From positions 87,653,705 to 87,717,704 of the forward strand of contig OZ038422.1 in the NCBI GenBank assembly GCA_964036155.1: a DNA stretch of 64,000 nt. The letters are read 5' to 3'. Each line of letters starts with the position of its first letter. Position 1 is the stretch's first letter. The notes beneath the pieces are model-generated. The model worked only from the letters and a program-made list of their open reading frames with translations, had not been told where the DNA came from and ran no database searches. This DNA is from Diploscapter coronatus (lineage: Eukaryota > Nematoda > Chromadorea > Rhabditida > Rhabditidae). The translations under genes were made by a program, and so were the position numbers. Shown in pieces: positions 34,516 to 47,000 of this stretch.

Positions 34516-34938
34516 CCAAAAAAAATGAGCGATTTTTTTTTTCGATTTTTCGTGTTAAAATTTATCTTTTTTTTATCAGTGACGTATTTTTTCGGTGGGG
34601 ATGGTTAGAGGGGCACTTCAGCCTCTGAAAAATGCAAAAAAGCATAGTGCCAGAGTGAACTTGGCAAAAGGGCTGGCGGTCCCTACCATTGCGAATAGTT
34701 TAGCGATGGGGCAGAGTTACAAGCACTTCTCTCTTAAAATCGAGCGAGCGAAAACCCCGCCCACTATCGATGCGAAATGAGAGATAGTGCTTGGCTAAAG
34801 AAAAAGACTTGCCACACTTTCGCACTCGGTACTGTATTTTTGGACGTCAGTATATTGCAGTGATTTCGTGGGTTTTGATTTTAGGGCGATTTTCTGTTTC
34901 TCGATTTTTTCATGCTAATCTGTATAATTTCAGGTGAA

Positions 34939-36267
34939 ATGGCCAGTGCTCAGCCGATGCTGCGTGAGGAAAGAAATGGAAGTGAGAAGAATGAGGTCGG
35001 TTTTGATATTGGGCGTAAAATTCGTTTTCAACAGATTTTTTGAAGATTTTCTACTAACACGAATTCTTAGCTTTCTAAGGACAAATTTTTAGCATTACAT
35101 TTCGGAAAATACGCAATAATAATCGTTCAAATTTTCGATTTCAACATTTCTGTTTCAGGGGATGATAGGGAAATGCTTCGACCAGGAGTCGATAGTTCGT
35201 CCGATCAAGAAGAAGACCAACTTTGTGAAGACGACTTTCTGCCTGATCTGTCGGAAGGAATACGTTACGAAAAGCAAATCCGTGAGTTTAGATTTTTTAT
35301 TTTAAAAATTAATCAAGTTATAAGATGTTTTCTATCATAAATAGGACTATGCGATCTCGAGTTAAAACTTAAATCAAGCTAAATTCGCTAGAAAGTTCTA
35401 TTTGAGCCTGAGTTCCAAATTTTCTGAAACATTCCGTGATTCATAAACAGTCGATTTTTAAATCTTAATTTCCAGCTATTTCTCCGCCACTTTAGTCGGC
35501 ACATGAATAACATGTACGATCTTCCCCGGTTCTCGTGCAGTGTGTGCGAGTACGCTACGTCAAACTTCGATAGCATACAGAGCCACGTCAAGGCCATGCA
35601 CGGGAAGGCGGACTGCTTCACTGATGAAATCGGAGTGAGCTTTGTTTGCTGGTTATAAAAAATCGAAGAAAATTATTTCAATATTTCATGTATAAGATCA
35701 AAAGACGAAGTTTTTTTTCAGATTTCAAAATATTTAATATATCAAATAATAAAAAAGGCAAAAATCGCAATGAAATATCGTTCTTTTCAGACCTGGCCTC
35801 CAGCCAAGATTCAGAAGGTCTCGAAGCTGTGTTTCGGCAGCGAGGATCTGACATTCAGCCGGCTGCCCGACAAGTGGCACCTCAAGTGGAAGATCACCAG
35901 TCCGGAGACTGATGTGAGTCGCAAACTGTTTAATTGTTTTATGCTATTTTCTCCCAAATTCAAGAAAATATGAGAAATTTCACAATGAAAATTGAAGTGA
36001 GCATTGCAACCATAAATACTGAAATTTAGTATAATTGAAAACGTTTCATAATAAATCAAGAAAGTTTTTTTTTAATTTCTTCTTAAATTATTGAATTTTC
36101 AGCCCACTATGACTACCGACACGAACACATCGACGAGCGGAGTGCAGTTGAATCCGAGCGAGATGGGAACGGTAAAGATGGAACTGGAATTGGAGATGAA
36201 CAAGGAGCAGAAGGGCAGGGGCGAGAAAGAGACGAAGAATCCAATTGTGATAGTGACAATCGACTAA
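34939..36267 (+). CDS. C2H2 zinc-finger protein, five exons
   Basis: Likely nucleic-acid-binding protein of about 220 residues. Exons: 34939-34995, 35159-35281, 35476-35634, 35791-35913 and 36103-36267, all in phase with clean GT-AG sites. The second and third exons encode a first finger (FCLIC … RHFSRH) and a second finger (FSCSVCEYA … IQSHVKAMHG). Exon 4 contains SRLPDKWHLKWKI and the last exon is a Thr/Glu/Lys-rich tail ending IVIVTID. The ATG at 34939 is preceded 5 nt upstream by a TTTCAG acceptor, so this message is probably trans-spliced to a leader. It is divergent from the minus-strand gene to the left. No orthologue recognised. Confidence 0.75.
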
Positions 36268-36879
36268 GATTCCACTTTCTACTCGAATTTTCATTTTATT
36301 CTTCTCACCCATTGACTTATTTAGTTTTTTTTTGTCTTATTCATTTTTCCACTGTATAACGGGTTGGATAATTATACTATTTTGATTGTTTTTTTTTCCA
36401 AAAATGACTGTTTTCAAATTTCTATTTTCTTTTGCAAAAATTATTTTGAAACTTTGATTTGTTCATTATTCTTTTGAAGTAAAACTATTCTTTTTCCAAA
36501 CTTGTCAAAATTCGACTTGCAGAAAAAATAGAATGTCATATTGGGAGAGAAAAAGTGCATATTTTAAAGAGAGAAGAATATGTTTACTATTTTCTGTGTG
36601 TGTTTTGAGAAATTTGCTTTTGCTTTTTCAGGTCGAATTGTCTTACGCGAATCGGCCAACCTCGAATTCAGATACAATCAAGATATTTTTGATAATTAAA
36701 AGCCTTTTCTGTAATTATCTTTATATTATTGAAAGAGTGAAAAGAAAATTTTTTCTAATTTTTATTTATGTTTCATAAGAAACGAAAACTTTGAATATTG
36801 CTATTTTTATCTCGGAAAATAATGAGTTTTGCGAATTTTGAGAAATCTAGCAATAAGATTTAAAAACGATAAAGAAGCG
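36268..36879. other. Spacer with one possible exon
   Basis: AT-rich. A strong acceptor (CTTTTTCAG) at 36632 starts a short open segment that in one frame reads RIVLRESANLEFRYNQ. It could be an upstream exon of the LPD-3-like fragment that follows, but no matching donor was found. Confidence 0.3.
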
Positions 36880-37973
36880 ATTTTGCAAGCTTCATAACGG
36901 ACGACAAGCAGCGCATCGACCACGCGAAGCCGATTTGGGACTCGCAGTGGCGATTCGGCTCAAATACGGTGATCAGCTTCGGGCCCTGGGCCGAGGAACA
37001 GAGAGTTCTCCTCTATGGATTCTTCTTTCCACCGGATTATCAGGTTGATTTTCTGAGTTCTGGAATTTTTTAAATAAAAGCTTTGAAAAAAATCATTTTC
37101 AAAAAGAAACAACTCGTCAATTTTCTAAAACTTTTTTCGTCGGTTTTATTTTCAAATTTCAGATTTCCTATTTTTAGACAAATAACTATGTTCAGACTCT
37201 GCCCGTGACAGAACTGCCCTCGCGCGGGTGCCGTCGCATCCACCTGCAGCACGAGGCGAGGATTTCCGTGCTGAAGGAGATCTCGATCGACATCTGGTTT
37301 ATGCGGGGCGAGTAGCTCGAGAGCATCCACAGCAGGTGTCAGGCCGGGAGTTCGGTTGATGTAAGCCATTTAGATTTTTCTTAGAAAAAAAACTGAAATA
37401 TGCAATTTTGCAGATCTCAGTCTGGTGGATCACCCTGGAAGAGGGCTTCAGCTGGTCGTTGCACACCTCACTGCTCCGTCTCGAGACCACGACTTCTCTC
37501 CCTTTCACGCGGTTCTTCGAGTGGGAAACTGTCTCCATCGACGCCAATTTCCACTATCCAAAGGTTTTATTATCTCTTTTAGAAATTTCTCAAAACGCAA
37601 ATCGAACGTCATCTTTGAGAAATATTAAAAAACTTTTTCTGTTGCAAAATAATACTTGTAAGATTTTCTTAAGCTGCAATTGTTTTCAAGAATTATACGA
37701 ATTTTGAGGTGTACAACGACAAGCAGATCTGGACGTTCAGTTTTTCGATATCGAAAGCGACGATGTGGTTCGTCTGGGATCACAAACGGTTCTTCACGGT
37801 AATTTCTTATTTCTAATTTTAAAGAGGGATTACTTTAGCTGAAAAATTAGAATGAAATTACGGCAGATTTTCAGAATCTCATCGACGAGTGGATGGGCGA
37901 AGCGCCGTCTGACGTCTTCCGCTTCATTCCCTACGTCGTCAACACCAAAATCAACGTCACCGAAAGTTTCGAG
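36880..37973 (+). pseudogene. Fragment of BLTP1 / LPD-3 (KIAA1109, tweek) bridge-like lipid-transfer protein, with in-frame stop
   Basis: Five exons (about 36880-37043, 37178-37360, 37414-37563, 37709-37798, 37875-37973) read as one conserved stretch of this family. The giant proteins form lipid conduits at ER-plasma membrane contacts. Recognisable segments are SFGPWAEEQRVLLYGFFFPP, HLQHEARISVLKEISIDIWF, SVWWITLEEGFSWSLHTSLL, EWETVSIDANFHYPK and HKRFFTNLIDEWMGEAPSDV, ending FRFIPYVVNTKI. The frame is open except for TAG at 37313-37315 in exon 2, between MRGE and LESIHSRC. Family proteins exceed 4000 residues; only about 230 codons are present, and a transposon begins 100 bp after the last exon. 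I infer a truncated copy, though a readthrough stop, a sequence error, or a larger gene extending past the transposon cannot be excluded. Confidence 0.65.
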
Positions 37974-38073
37974 GTAGGCAATTACAATTTTAGAAATGCT
38001 AGTAGAATTCCTCAAAATATTATATTATAGATTTAAAATTGGAATGAAAGAAAACAGATGAATCAATTTATAT

Positions 38074-40672
38074 TACTACTTCTGGGGGAATATTTGATAT
38101 ACTAGAAATGGGTGTAATTACCCAAAATCGTTCTACATCATATCAGAAGCGACGAAGCCGGGACAATAAATGGACTTTTATGTTTATTCGACGGAAGCGA
38201 CGAAGCCAGGACAATAAATCTCGGATCTCTATAATAGTCGTGAAAAGTGAGCACGCAGTATATCAGTATATCTACATTAGCCACGTTGCCAAAAATCACA
38301 GGATAATTACGCGTGGCCCTCCTTACATAGGTATTACGCGGCTTTGATCATTCGATTGTCGCTCTTGAAGTGAAATTGGCTTGGGCCAGTATCGTGTTCG
38401 AATGTTAAAAACATGGAAATGTCATTGATTATTTTGCTGATTAGACAACAGTTACTTCAAGTTATCTTGAATTCTATGCCATAATTGGATTGTAAAAACA
38501 TCAAATTTTCTACAATTTAAAAGAAGAAAGATACATTATATTCGTCAGCCAGTTTTCTGCAGCTATTGCATACCACGGTGCTGTGAGATAGTGTAAAATT
38601 GTCCGGCGACCAAACCCCTCTTTTTTCCCCCCTTTTCTGCCCATACTTAAGGGAAAAACCACCTGTAACGTAGAAACGCGCGGTTTTTTCTGGTTTTTTT
38701 GTTACCATCGTGTAGAGCGTCCTCGAAAACCCCTAGTTATCGATAATTAGTTCATAATTACTTAATTACAACCACCTGCTAGTGTAAAGAAAATCCTCAA
38801 AATCGCGATTTTTAACTTTGAAAAGGATTTTCTCGAAAATTTACGCGATAAGGTATGGTTTTTTCTTTATCGATATTTGAGTATAGACCTAAAATGCATA
38901 TTTATCGAAATTCCAGAACAAAATGATGAAAAATAAAAAAAAAATTACTGTTGCCAAAGTCGCCGATTTGTTCAAAAAGTGCGTACTACATTTACGCGTG
39001 CTGCGTGGCTCGTGATGTAGGAAAACTGATAATTCTTTTTTCCTTGAAAGATCGAGGACAACCATCCATGAATCCGAAAAGATTGTCTCCGGAACTCTTC
39101 TAGAACGCTCCAGAACATCGTCCAAAAATGCTCAAAAACACCCAAAAATCGGGTCAGATTTTGACACTTCAATGGGCTACTGTAGCTGTACCATTTTGAA
39201 TTTCGCCGAGATCATACTACCGATTTTTCGTCTATATGTGTTGTTTATGTGTGCAAAATTTCAGCCTTCTACGATACTCCAGAAAAAACTAGTTCCAGAA
39301 AATGTCCGAAAATTTTATGGCAAATTTGTGATAATTTGGGCATTTTGACACTTCAATTGGTTACTGTAGTCGTACCACTTTGGATTTCGCCGAGATCATA
39401 CTAGCGAATTTTCTTACGGTCATAAGGATTCATTTGACACCAAAATCTCTGAAATTGGTCAATTCCCCACGGACGAGTTCCAAATTGAAAATGTCGGTCC
39501 AACCCTATACTTTAGGGGCCGAATAGATGCCAAATTTTGCAACCTAATACCTAATTTTCGACATTTTGTAGCATGAAACTGAGTAAATTTGTTTATTCAT
39601 GCAAAAAACCGCATGAAAAACGGTTCAGGAGGCGCAAGTTTCGAAATTACTGTTTCCATAGTTAAGCGCTGCACGAGCTGACCGGCACGTTATGCCATCT
39701 CCCCACTCCCAGAAGTGTCGCGTCTCGGAATTTTTATGATTAGAGGATCGAGACAGGCTGCCTGCACACATTTTCGCCATTTTTCACCGGTGAAATCACG
39801 AAAAAGAAAAGAAATTAGAGTTTTCCGGTGATGAACAGCGCCTTTAACGGCTTGCTGACTTTTGGCATGTTCGTGAGTGCGTTGTAGGCATCGTTCCACA
39901 GTGATGCCGGTCTCTTTCGAAAGCCCTATTCATGCTCTAGCAATTTCTGTAAAGAAAAACCAGCTTAATTGCATTAATTAACGGTAATTAGCGAAAACTG
40001 ATCGCTTTTCTTTCTCCTTTGCGAAAATCGACCATTGCTTTCTTCTTCATTCTTCATTCCTCCTTCAGTTTTTCTTTGCCTATCTTCTCCCCGCGTTATC
40101 TCTCGCTCTCGCTTGTTTCTCCCCCCTCGCGCAAAGGAAAAATGCTAGGCCGGACAACTCACAGCACCGTGCATACGATTCTAAATTTAAAAATTGTTAT
40201 CATTTACTTTGGTTTAAAAAGTTCGCTATTATTATTAAAGGTAAAAATACTGATGCTAGATTATATAAAATCATGTAAGTGCGCATTTATAGTTATGTCA
40301 TATACATAGAAGACCACGAATTAAAAACTATTAATTGTTGAACAATGAATGCGCTTTATAGATTTCATATATCAACAGGCTGTCGGTGGAGATTTAATTT
40401 TATTTTATTGGCCGCGTAATTACCTATGTAAGGAGGGCCACGCGTAATTATCTTGTGATTTTTGGCAACGTAGCTAATGGAGATATACTGTGTGCTCACT
40501 TTTCACGACTATTACAGAAGTCCGAGATTTATTGTCCTGGCTTCGTCGCTTCCGTCGAATAAACATAAAAGTCCATTTATTGTCCCGGCTTCGTCGCTTC
40601 TGATATGATGTAGAACGATTTTGGGTAATTACACCCATTTCTAGTATATCAAATATTCCCCCAGAAGTAGTA
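38074..40672. mobile_element. Foldback element family F, copy 2, split by a nested transposon
   Basis: Ends TACTACTTCTGGGGGAATA and TATTCCCCCAGAAGTAGTA match copy 1 at 14070-14950. The left half runs to 38573 and the right half resumes at 40172, interrupted by the 1.6-kb element. Near both ends the segment containing GAAGCGACGAAGCC(G/A)GGACAATAAA is duplicated in tandem, which copy 1 lacks. Confidence 0.9.
38574..40171. mobile_element. Nested 1.6-kb DNA transposon with CACGGTGCTGTGAG ends and 5-bp target duplication
   Basis: Terminal inverted repeats CACGGTGCTGTGAG (38574) and CTCACAGCACCGTG (ending 40171) are flanked by CATAC on both sides (38569-38573 and 40172-40176). A subterminal GTCCGG / CCGGAC pair also matches. 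Inside are repeated GG(C/T)TACTGTAG(C/T)(T/C)GTACCA segments (39174, 39359) and no transposase frame, so this is a non-autonomous copy. The empty site is known from the uninterrupted family F copy near 14506. Confidence 0.9.
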
Positions 40673-40815
40673 TTTGAATATATTTTCAATAAAGTATTTT
40701 AATTTCCACTTGGACACGACAGTTATTATTTCATAAGAATATAAGTTAGTTATGCAGATTTGAATGTAACAATGGATCATTGGCTAAACAACAACTTTCT
40801 ATAATCAATAGCTAA
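40673..40815. other. Short unique junction between transposon and satellite array
   Basis: About 140 bp with no gene or repeat recognised. Homology to the satellite starts abruptly at GGTTAAGTCGAG, position 40816. Confidence 0.6.
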
Positions 40816-43800
40816 GGTTAAGTCGAGAGTAGAATAAGGGTTAGGGCTAGGGTTAGGGATAGGGTAAGGAATAGGTTAGGGATAGGGTTAGGAATAGGAT
40901 AAGACAAGGAATAGGTTAGTAAGCATCACTAACATCGAACTAAACAGACCTCCCTCATCTCACTATCACTACCCTCTACTTCATATCATCATTCACCATC
41001 GAACCTTCGAAAACCATCAAAATCAGAACAAATTCATCATCAAATCTCTAGTCTCATCTACATCCAACCTCCAAATCTTCAATCCCAACTATCTCCGCCC
41101 CTGTGCTAGATATTTCACTACAGTACAAGTCCGAATCCGGGCCATAAGTCAGAATTCAGTCAACTAAGAATTCGCACTCATGCCATCAATCAAAGTTCAC
41201 ATTTTTCAGCATTTATTCAGAAATTTTATCAACAATTATCCTCCGATGCATTCGCAAGAGACGAGGATAGGCAGAGGGAGAGGGTGAGGCAGGTAAGGCC
41301 AAAAATTGATTCATTTCAGATTCAGAAACCTCAGATTTTGCATCAACAATACTACTTCCATATACAAGATACAATATAGTCAATATAGTCAGATTCTGCA
41401 TCAACAACACTTCCTTGACTTCCCAAAACAATTCTCATCATAAGAAACACTCAAATACTCTCAGAATTCGCATTTATTCACATTTACTCAGAAATTTTAT
41501 CAACAACAATCCCCCGACATCTTCGAAAGAGCCAAGAGTAGGGATAATGCTGTGTAAGGCCTGAAATCATTCATCAACTCCCAAATAACTGTATTCTTCT
41601 TCTCTTCTGACTCCGATTCCTTCCAAACTTTCACAAGAATCCACAATAAGCGATACAGAACGTTATCCAATTTTCACTATTCCAACTCAACTCTCGTTAA
41701 CTCTTTCTCCATTCACTTCCAACTCTAGCACTTTCTTACTTCTTACTTCTTTCAAACTGATCAATTCATTCAAAACTGTAGTCATTGCAATATAGCCTTT
41801 AATTGACGGAAGTAGACGAAGTAATAATGACACGAATAAGATCAGAAGAGAAAACCATTCAACATTCAAATATCTGCAGAAGGGGAATTAGTCAACTAAC
41901 AAAATATAGAAACGCCAAAAATTCCATCAACAGCAGTTCTCCGAAATCTTCGAAAGAGGCGAGGCGAGGGACATGTGTGTTGGTAAGGCCTGATTATTCT
42001 TTATTATCCCAAAATTCAACTACTATCATCAGAAATATCCTAAATCTCAACAGCATCACTTACAGAATATCATTTACCATCATCTTTATAGCTTCGACCA
42101 ATAATAAATCAGCATTCGTCATTAATTCACTTGTTTTAGAAAGGAAAACCTCACATTTTTCATCAACAACGCCCGACACCCGTCATCTATTCCACTTCCA
42201 TCAACTAATCAGCCAATGCAGACTATTTCACCGGAAAAACCTCATCTGCATCATATAGCACTTATAAATCACTTATAAATTCATTTTATAACACTCCTTC
42301 CATCGAGAAACTTCATCTTTACCAAAAAAGCATCATCTTAATCACCACGCATCAATACTAATTCTAAATTTCATCCCTGATTGCATCAACGTCTCCATTC
42401 TCCCGCTATCTTTCGGGAGGTGGATTATGCTTCATATATTTAGCTAAAATCAAAACATAATTCCAATATCTTCCGAACAGAGTTCAATTCGTCTCAAATC
42501 GACTCAATTCGACTCAGTTCATCTTGTAATCTCTAAACGAAACAACCCATTACAAAATCTCACAAATTCCATCAACAATACTTACTTCTATCTATCCCAC
42601 TAAATCAGCACACGTTTCATTCAAACTAAAGATCCAGAATTCATACTACATCTATACCCCGAATTTCATAAACTCCATTCAGATTTCATTCAAATACATT
42701 AAATAAACTCCATAAAACATCAGTTAAATACACGGTATTTCTAATTTCTAACTTTCATCGCTTAAAATAACTTTCTTAAAACCCCATTTACTCCACTTCC
42801 CAACCTTGGAACAAGTGCTGCCCTACTGTATTTACTGATTAGACAGTAGAACCGAACTATACTCAGGGAGAACTTCAAATATTTTATACTTTATTCCATA
42901 CCAAATTATAAAATGAACAAGGAGAAAAGGGTAACTGAGTGGACAAGGAGACTGCCATCTTAAATACCAGATGGAAACACAAATGCTCAGATTTTTCGTC
43001 AACAATACTCACTTTTTGAGAACAAATATTCACATTTTGTCACATTTTCCATCAACACCATTTTTACTCATCTTTGAAAACTTTCAAAAACACAAATGCT
43101 TAGATTTTCCATCAGCATCATTTCACCCACCTCGGAAAGCAAATTCTCACAATTTTCTCATCAAATACTCGCTATTTTGAAAGCAAATTCTCAGATTTGT
43201 CACATTTTTTATCAGCAATACTTGCTTTTTAAAACAAACGCATACTTTTTGTATTTCCACCATCTATCTAATATAATAAATACCCAGATTTTGCATCAGC
43301 ACTACTTACCTCAGAGGCAAAAGCTCACATTTTCCATCAACAATATGCATCTTGAAAGAGCCAATTCTTAGATTTTGTCACATTTTTCAGCAATAATACT
43401 TACTTTTTGACACAAACGCCTAATATTTCCATCTTATCACCCGTTTCATACGACAAATCCTCACATTTTGCATCAGCACTACTTACCTCAGAGGCAAAAG
43501 CTCACATTTTCCATCAACAATATGCATCTTGAAAGAGCCAATTCTTAGATTTTGTCACATTTTTCAGCAATAATACTTACTTTTTAAAACAAACGCCTAA
43601 TTGTTGTATCTCCACCACTCGTTTCATATGATAAATTAATATAATAAAAGCTTAGATTTTTCATCAGCAATATACTCATTTCTAAAGACATCTTCAGATT
43701 TTGTCAGATTTTTCAAAACAATTTCAGAAAAAACGCCTACTTTTTGGATCTATATCATCCATTTCATACAATAAATACTCACATTTTGCATCAGCACTGC

Positions 43801-44090
43801 ACATCTTAGAAGCAAAAGCTCAGATTTTCCATCAGCACCGCCCATCTCAAAAATATACACACATTTTGTCCATTTTAACCACTAAAAACTGCCCAAAATT
43901 CAAATATTAGATCTCAAATATCGCCCTTCTTTCAACCCCCAACTGCTATCATGTAATTCCAGTCATCAAATATCTTCACCTATCCGGTAGGGACGGAAAT
44001 GGTTAGGGTTTTTACAGGGCTAGACAACTTTCCGGATAATTGGAATACTGTACAGTCAACATGGGGGTATGGGACAAGCACACAAGTTCG
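40816..44090. repeat. Satellite unit 1 (diverged left-edge unit, 3,275 bp)
   Basis: It starts with the telomere-like block (40838-40920: three exact TTAGGG plus CTAGGG, ATAGGG, TAAGG variants). The first two thirds differ from the central units by many substitutions and small indels. It lacks a stretch of about 85 bp near 42985 that other units carry (46160-46250). From about 43010 it is essentially identical to the central units. No credible gene. Confidence 0.95.
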
Positions 44091-47000
44091 GGTTAAGTCG
44101 AGAGTAGAATAAGGGTTAGGGCTAGGGTTAGGGATAGGGTAAGGAATAGGTTAGGGATAGGGTTAGGAATAGGATAAGACAAGGAATAGGTTAGTAAGCA
44201 TCACTAACATCGAATTAAACAGACCTCCCTCATCTACTTCATCACATCGTCATACACTATCAAACATTCGGAAATCATCAAATTCATAACAAATTCCTCA
44301 TCAAGTCTCCAGTCTCATCTATCCTCGATCTCCAAATCTTCAATCCCAACTATCTCCGCCCCTGTGCTAGATATTTCACTACAGTACAAGTCCGAATCCG
44401 GGCAATAAGTCAGAATTCAGTCAACTAAGAATTCGCACTCATGCCATCAATCAAAATTCACATTTTCAGCATTTATTCAGAAATTTTATCAACAATTATC
44501 CTCCGATGCATTCGCAAGAGGCGAGGATAGGCAGAGGGAGAGGGTGAGGCAGGTAAGGCCAAAAATTGATTCATTTCAGATTCAGAAACCTCAGATTTTG
44601 CATCAACAATACTGCATCCACATACAATACAAAATATAGTCAGATTTGGCATCAATAACACTTTCTCAACTTTCTAAAACACTTCCCATCATAAGAAATT
44701 AGAAAATGCTCAAATACTCTCAAAATACACATTTACTCAGAAATTTTATCAACAACAATCCCCCGACATCTTCGAAAGAGCCAAGAGTAGGGATAATGCT
44801 GTGTAAGGCCTGAAATCATTCATCAACTCCCAAATAACTGTATTCTTCTTCTCTTCTGACTCCGATTTCTTCCAAACTTTCACAAGAATCCACAATAAGC
44901 GATACAGAACGTTATCCAATTTTCACTATTCCAACTCAACTCTCGTTAGCTCTTTCTTCATTCACTTCCAACTCTAGCACTTTCTTACTTCTTACTTCTT
45001 TCAAACTGATCAATTCATTCAAAACTGTAGTCATTGCAATATAGCCTTTAATTGACGGAAGTAGACGAAGTAATAATGACACGAATAAGATCAGAAGGGA
45101 AAACCATTCAAATATCTGCAGAAGGGGAATTAGTCAACTAACAAAATATAGAAACGCCAAAAATTCCATCAACAGCAGTTCTCCGAAATCTTCGAAAGAG
45201 GCGAGGCGAGGGACATATTTGGTAAGGCCTGAATATCCTTTATTATCATCAGAAATATCCAAAATATCAATATCATCTACAGAATATCATTCAGCATCTG
45301 TACAACTTCAATCAATAACAACTCAATAACAAATTAATAACAGATCGACATTCATCATTAATTCATTTTAGAAACGAAAACCTCACATTTTTCATCAACA
45401 ACGCCCGACACCCGTCATCTATTCCACTTCCATCAACTAATCAGCCAATGCAGACTATTTCACCGGAAAAGTCTCATCTTCACTAAAAAACTTGATCTTA
45501 ATAATCACTCATCAATAATAAATCCAAACTCTTCATTCCTGCTTGCATCAACGTCTCCATTCTCCCGCTATCTTTCGGGAGGTGGATTATGCTTCATATA
45601 TTTAGCTAAAATCAAAACATAATTCCAATGTCTTCCGAACAGAGTTCAATTCGTCTCAAATCGACTCAATTCGACTCAGTTCATCTTGTAATCTCTAAAC
45701 GAAACAACCCATTACAAAATCTCACAAATTCCATCAACAATACTTACTTCTATCTATCCCACTAAATCAGCACACGTTTCATTCAAACTGAAGATCCAGA
45801 ATTCATACTACATCTACCGAGAATTTTATAAATTCCATTCAAATTTCATTCAAATACATTAAATAAACTCCATAAAACATCAGTTAAATACACGGTATTT
45901 CTAATTTCTAACTTTCATCGCTTAAAATAACTTTCTTAAAACCCCATTTACTCCACTTCCCAACCTTGGAACAAGTGCTGCCCTACTGTATTTACTGATT
46001 AGACAGTAAAACCGAACTATACTCAGGGAGAACTTCAAATACTTTATACTTTATTCCATACCAAATTATAAAATGAACAAGGAGAAGAGGGTAACTGAGT
46101 GGACAAGGAGACTGCCATCTTAAATACCAGATGGAAACACAAATGCTCAGATTTTTCATCAACAACGTTCATCTTTGACAAAAATCCCTAATTTTTGTAT
46201 CTGCAACATTCCCACCCATCTCGAAAGGCAAGTTCTCACATTTTTCGTCAACAATACTCACTTTTTGAGAACAAATATTCACATTTTGTCACATTTTCCA
46301 TCAACACCATTTTTACTCATCTTTGAAAACTTTCAAAAACACAAATGCTTAGATTTTCCATCAGCATCATTTCACCCACCTCGGAAAGCAAATTCTCACA
46401 ATTTTCTCATCAAATACTCGCTATTTTGAAAGCAAATTCTCAGATTTGTCACATTTTTTATCAGCAATACTTGCTTTTTAAAACAAACGCATACTTTTTG
46501 TATTTCCACCATCTATCTAATATAATAAATACCCAGATTTTGCATCAGCACTACTTACCTCAGAGGCAAAAGCTCACATTTTCCATCAACAATATGCATC
46601 TTGAAAGAGCCAATTCTTAGATTTTGTCACATTTTTCAGCAATAATACTTACTTTTTGACACAAACGCCTAATATTTCCATCTTATCACCCGTTTCATAC
46701 GACAAATCCTCACATTTTGCATCAGCACTACTTACCTCAGAGGCAAAAGCTCACATTTTCCATCAACAATATGCATCTTGAAAGAGCCAATTCTTAGATT
46801 TTGTCACATTTTTCAGCAATAATACTTACTTTTTAAAACAAACGCCTAATTGTTGTATCTCCACCACTCGTTTCATATGATAAATTAATATAATAAAAGC
46901 TTAGATTTTTCATCAGCAATATACTCATTTCTAAAGACATCTTCAGATTTTGTCAGATTTTTCAAAACAATTTCAGAAAAAACGCCTACTTTTTGGATCT

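Noticed and set aside
40838..40920. True chromosome end
   Set aside because: The TTAGGG-like block is only about 80 bp, degenerate, and is followed by unique-type sequence in each unit, so it is interstitial.
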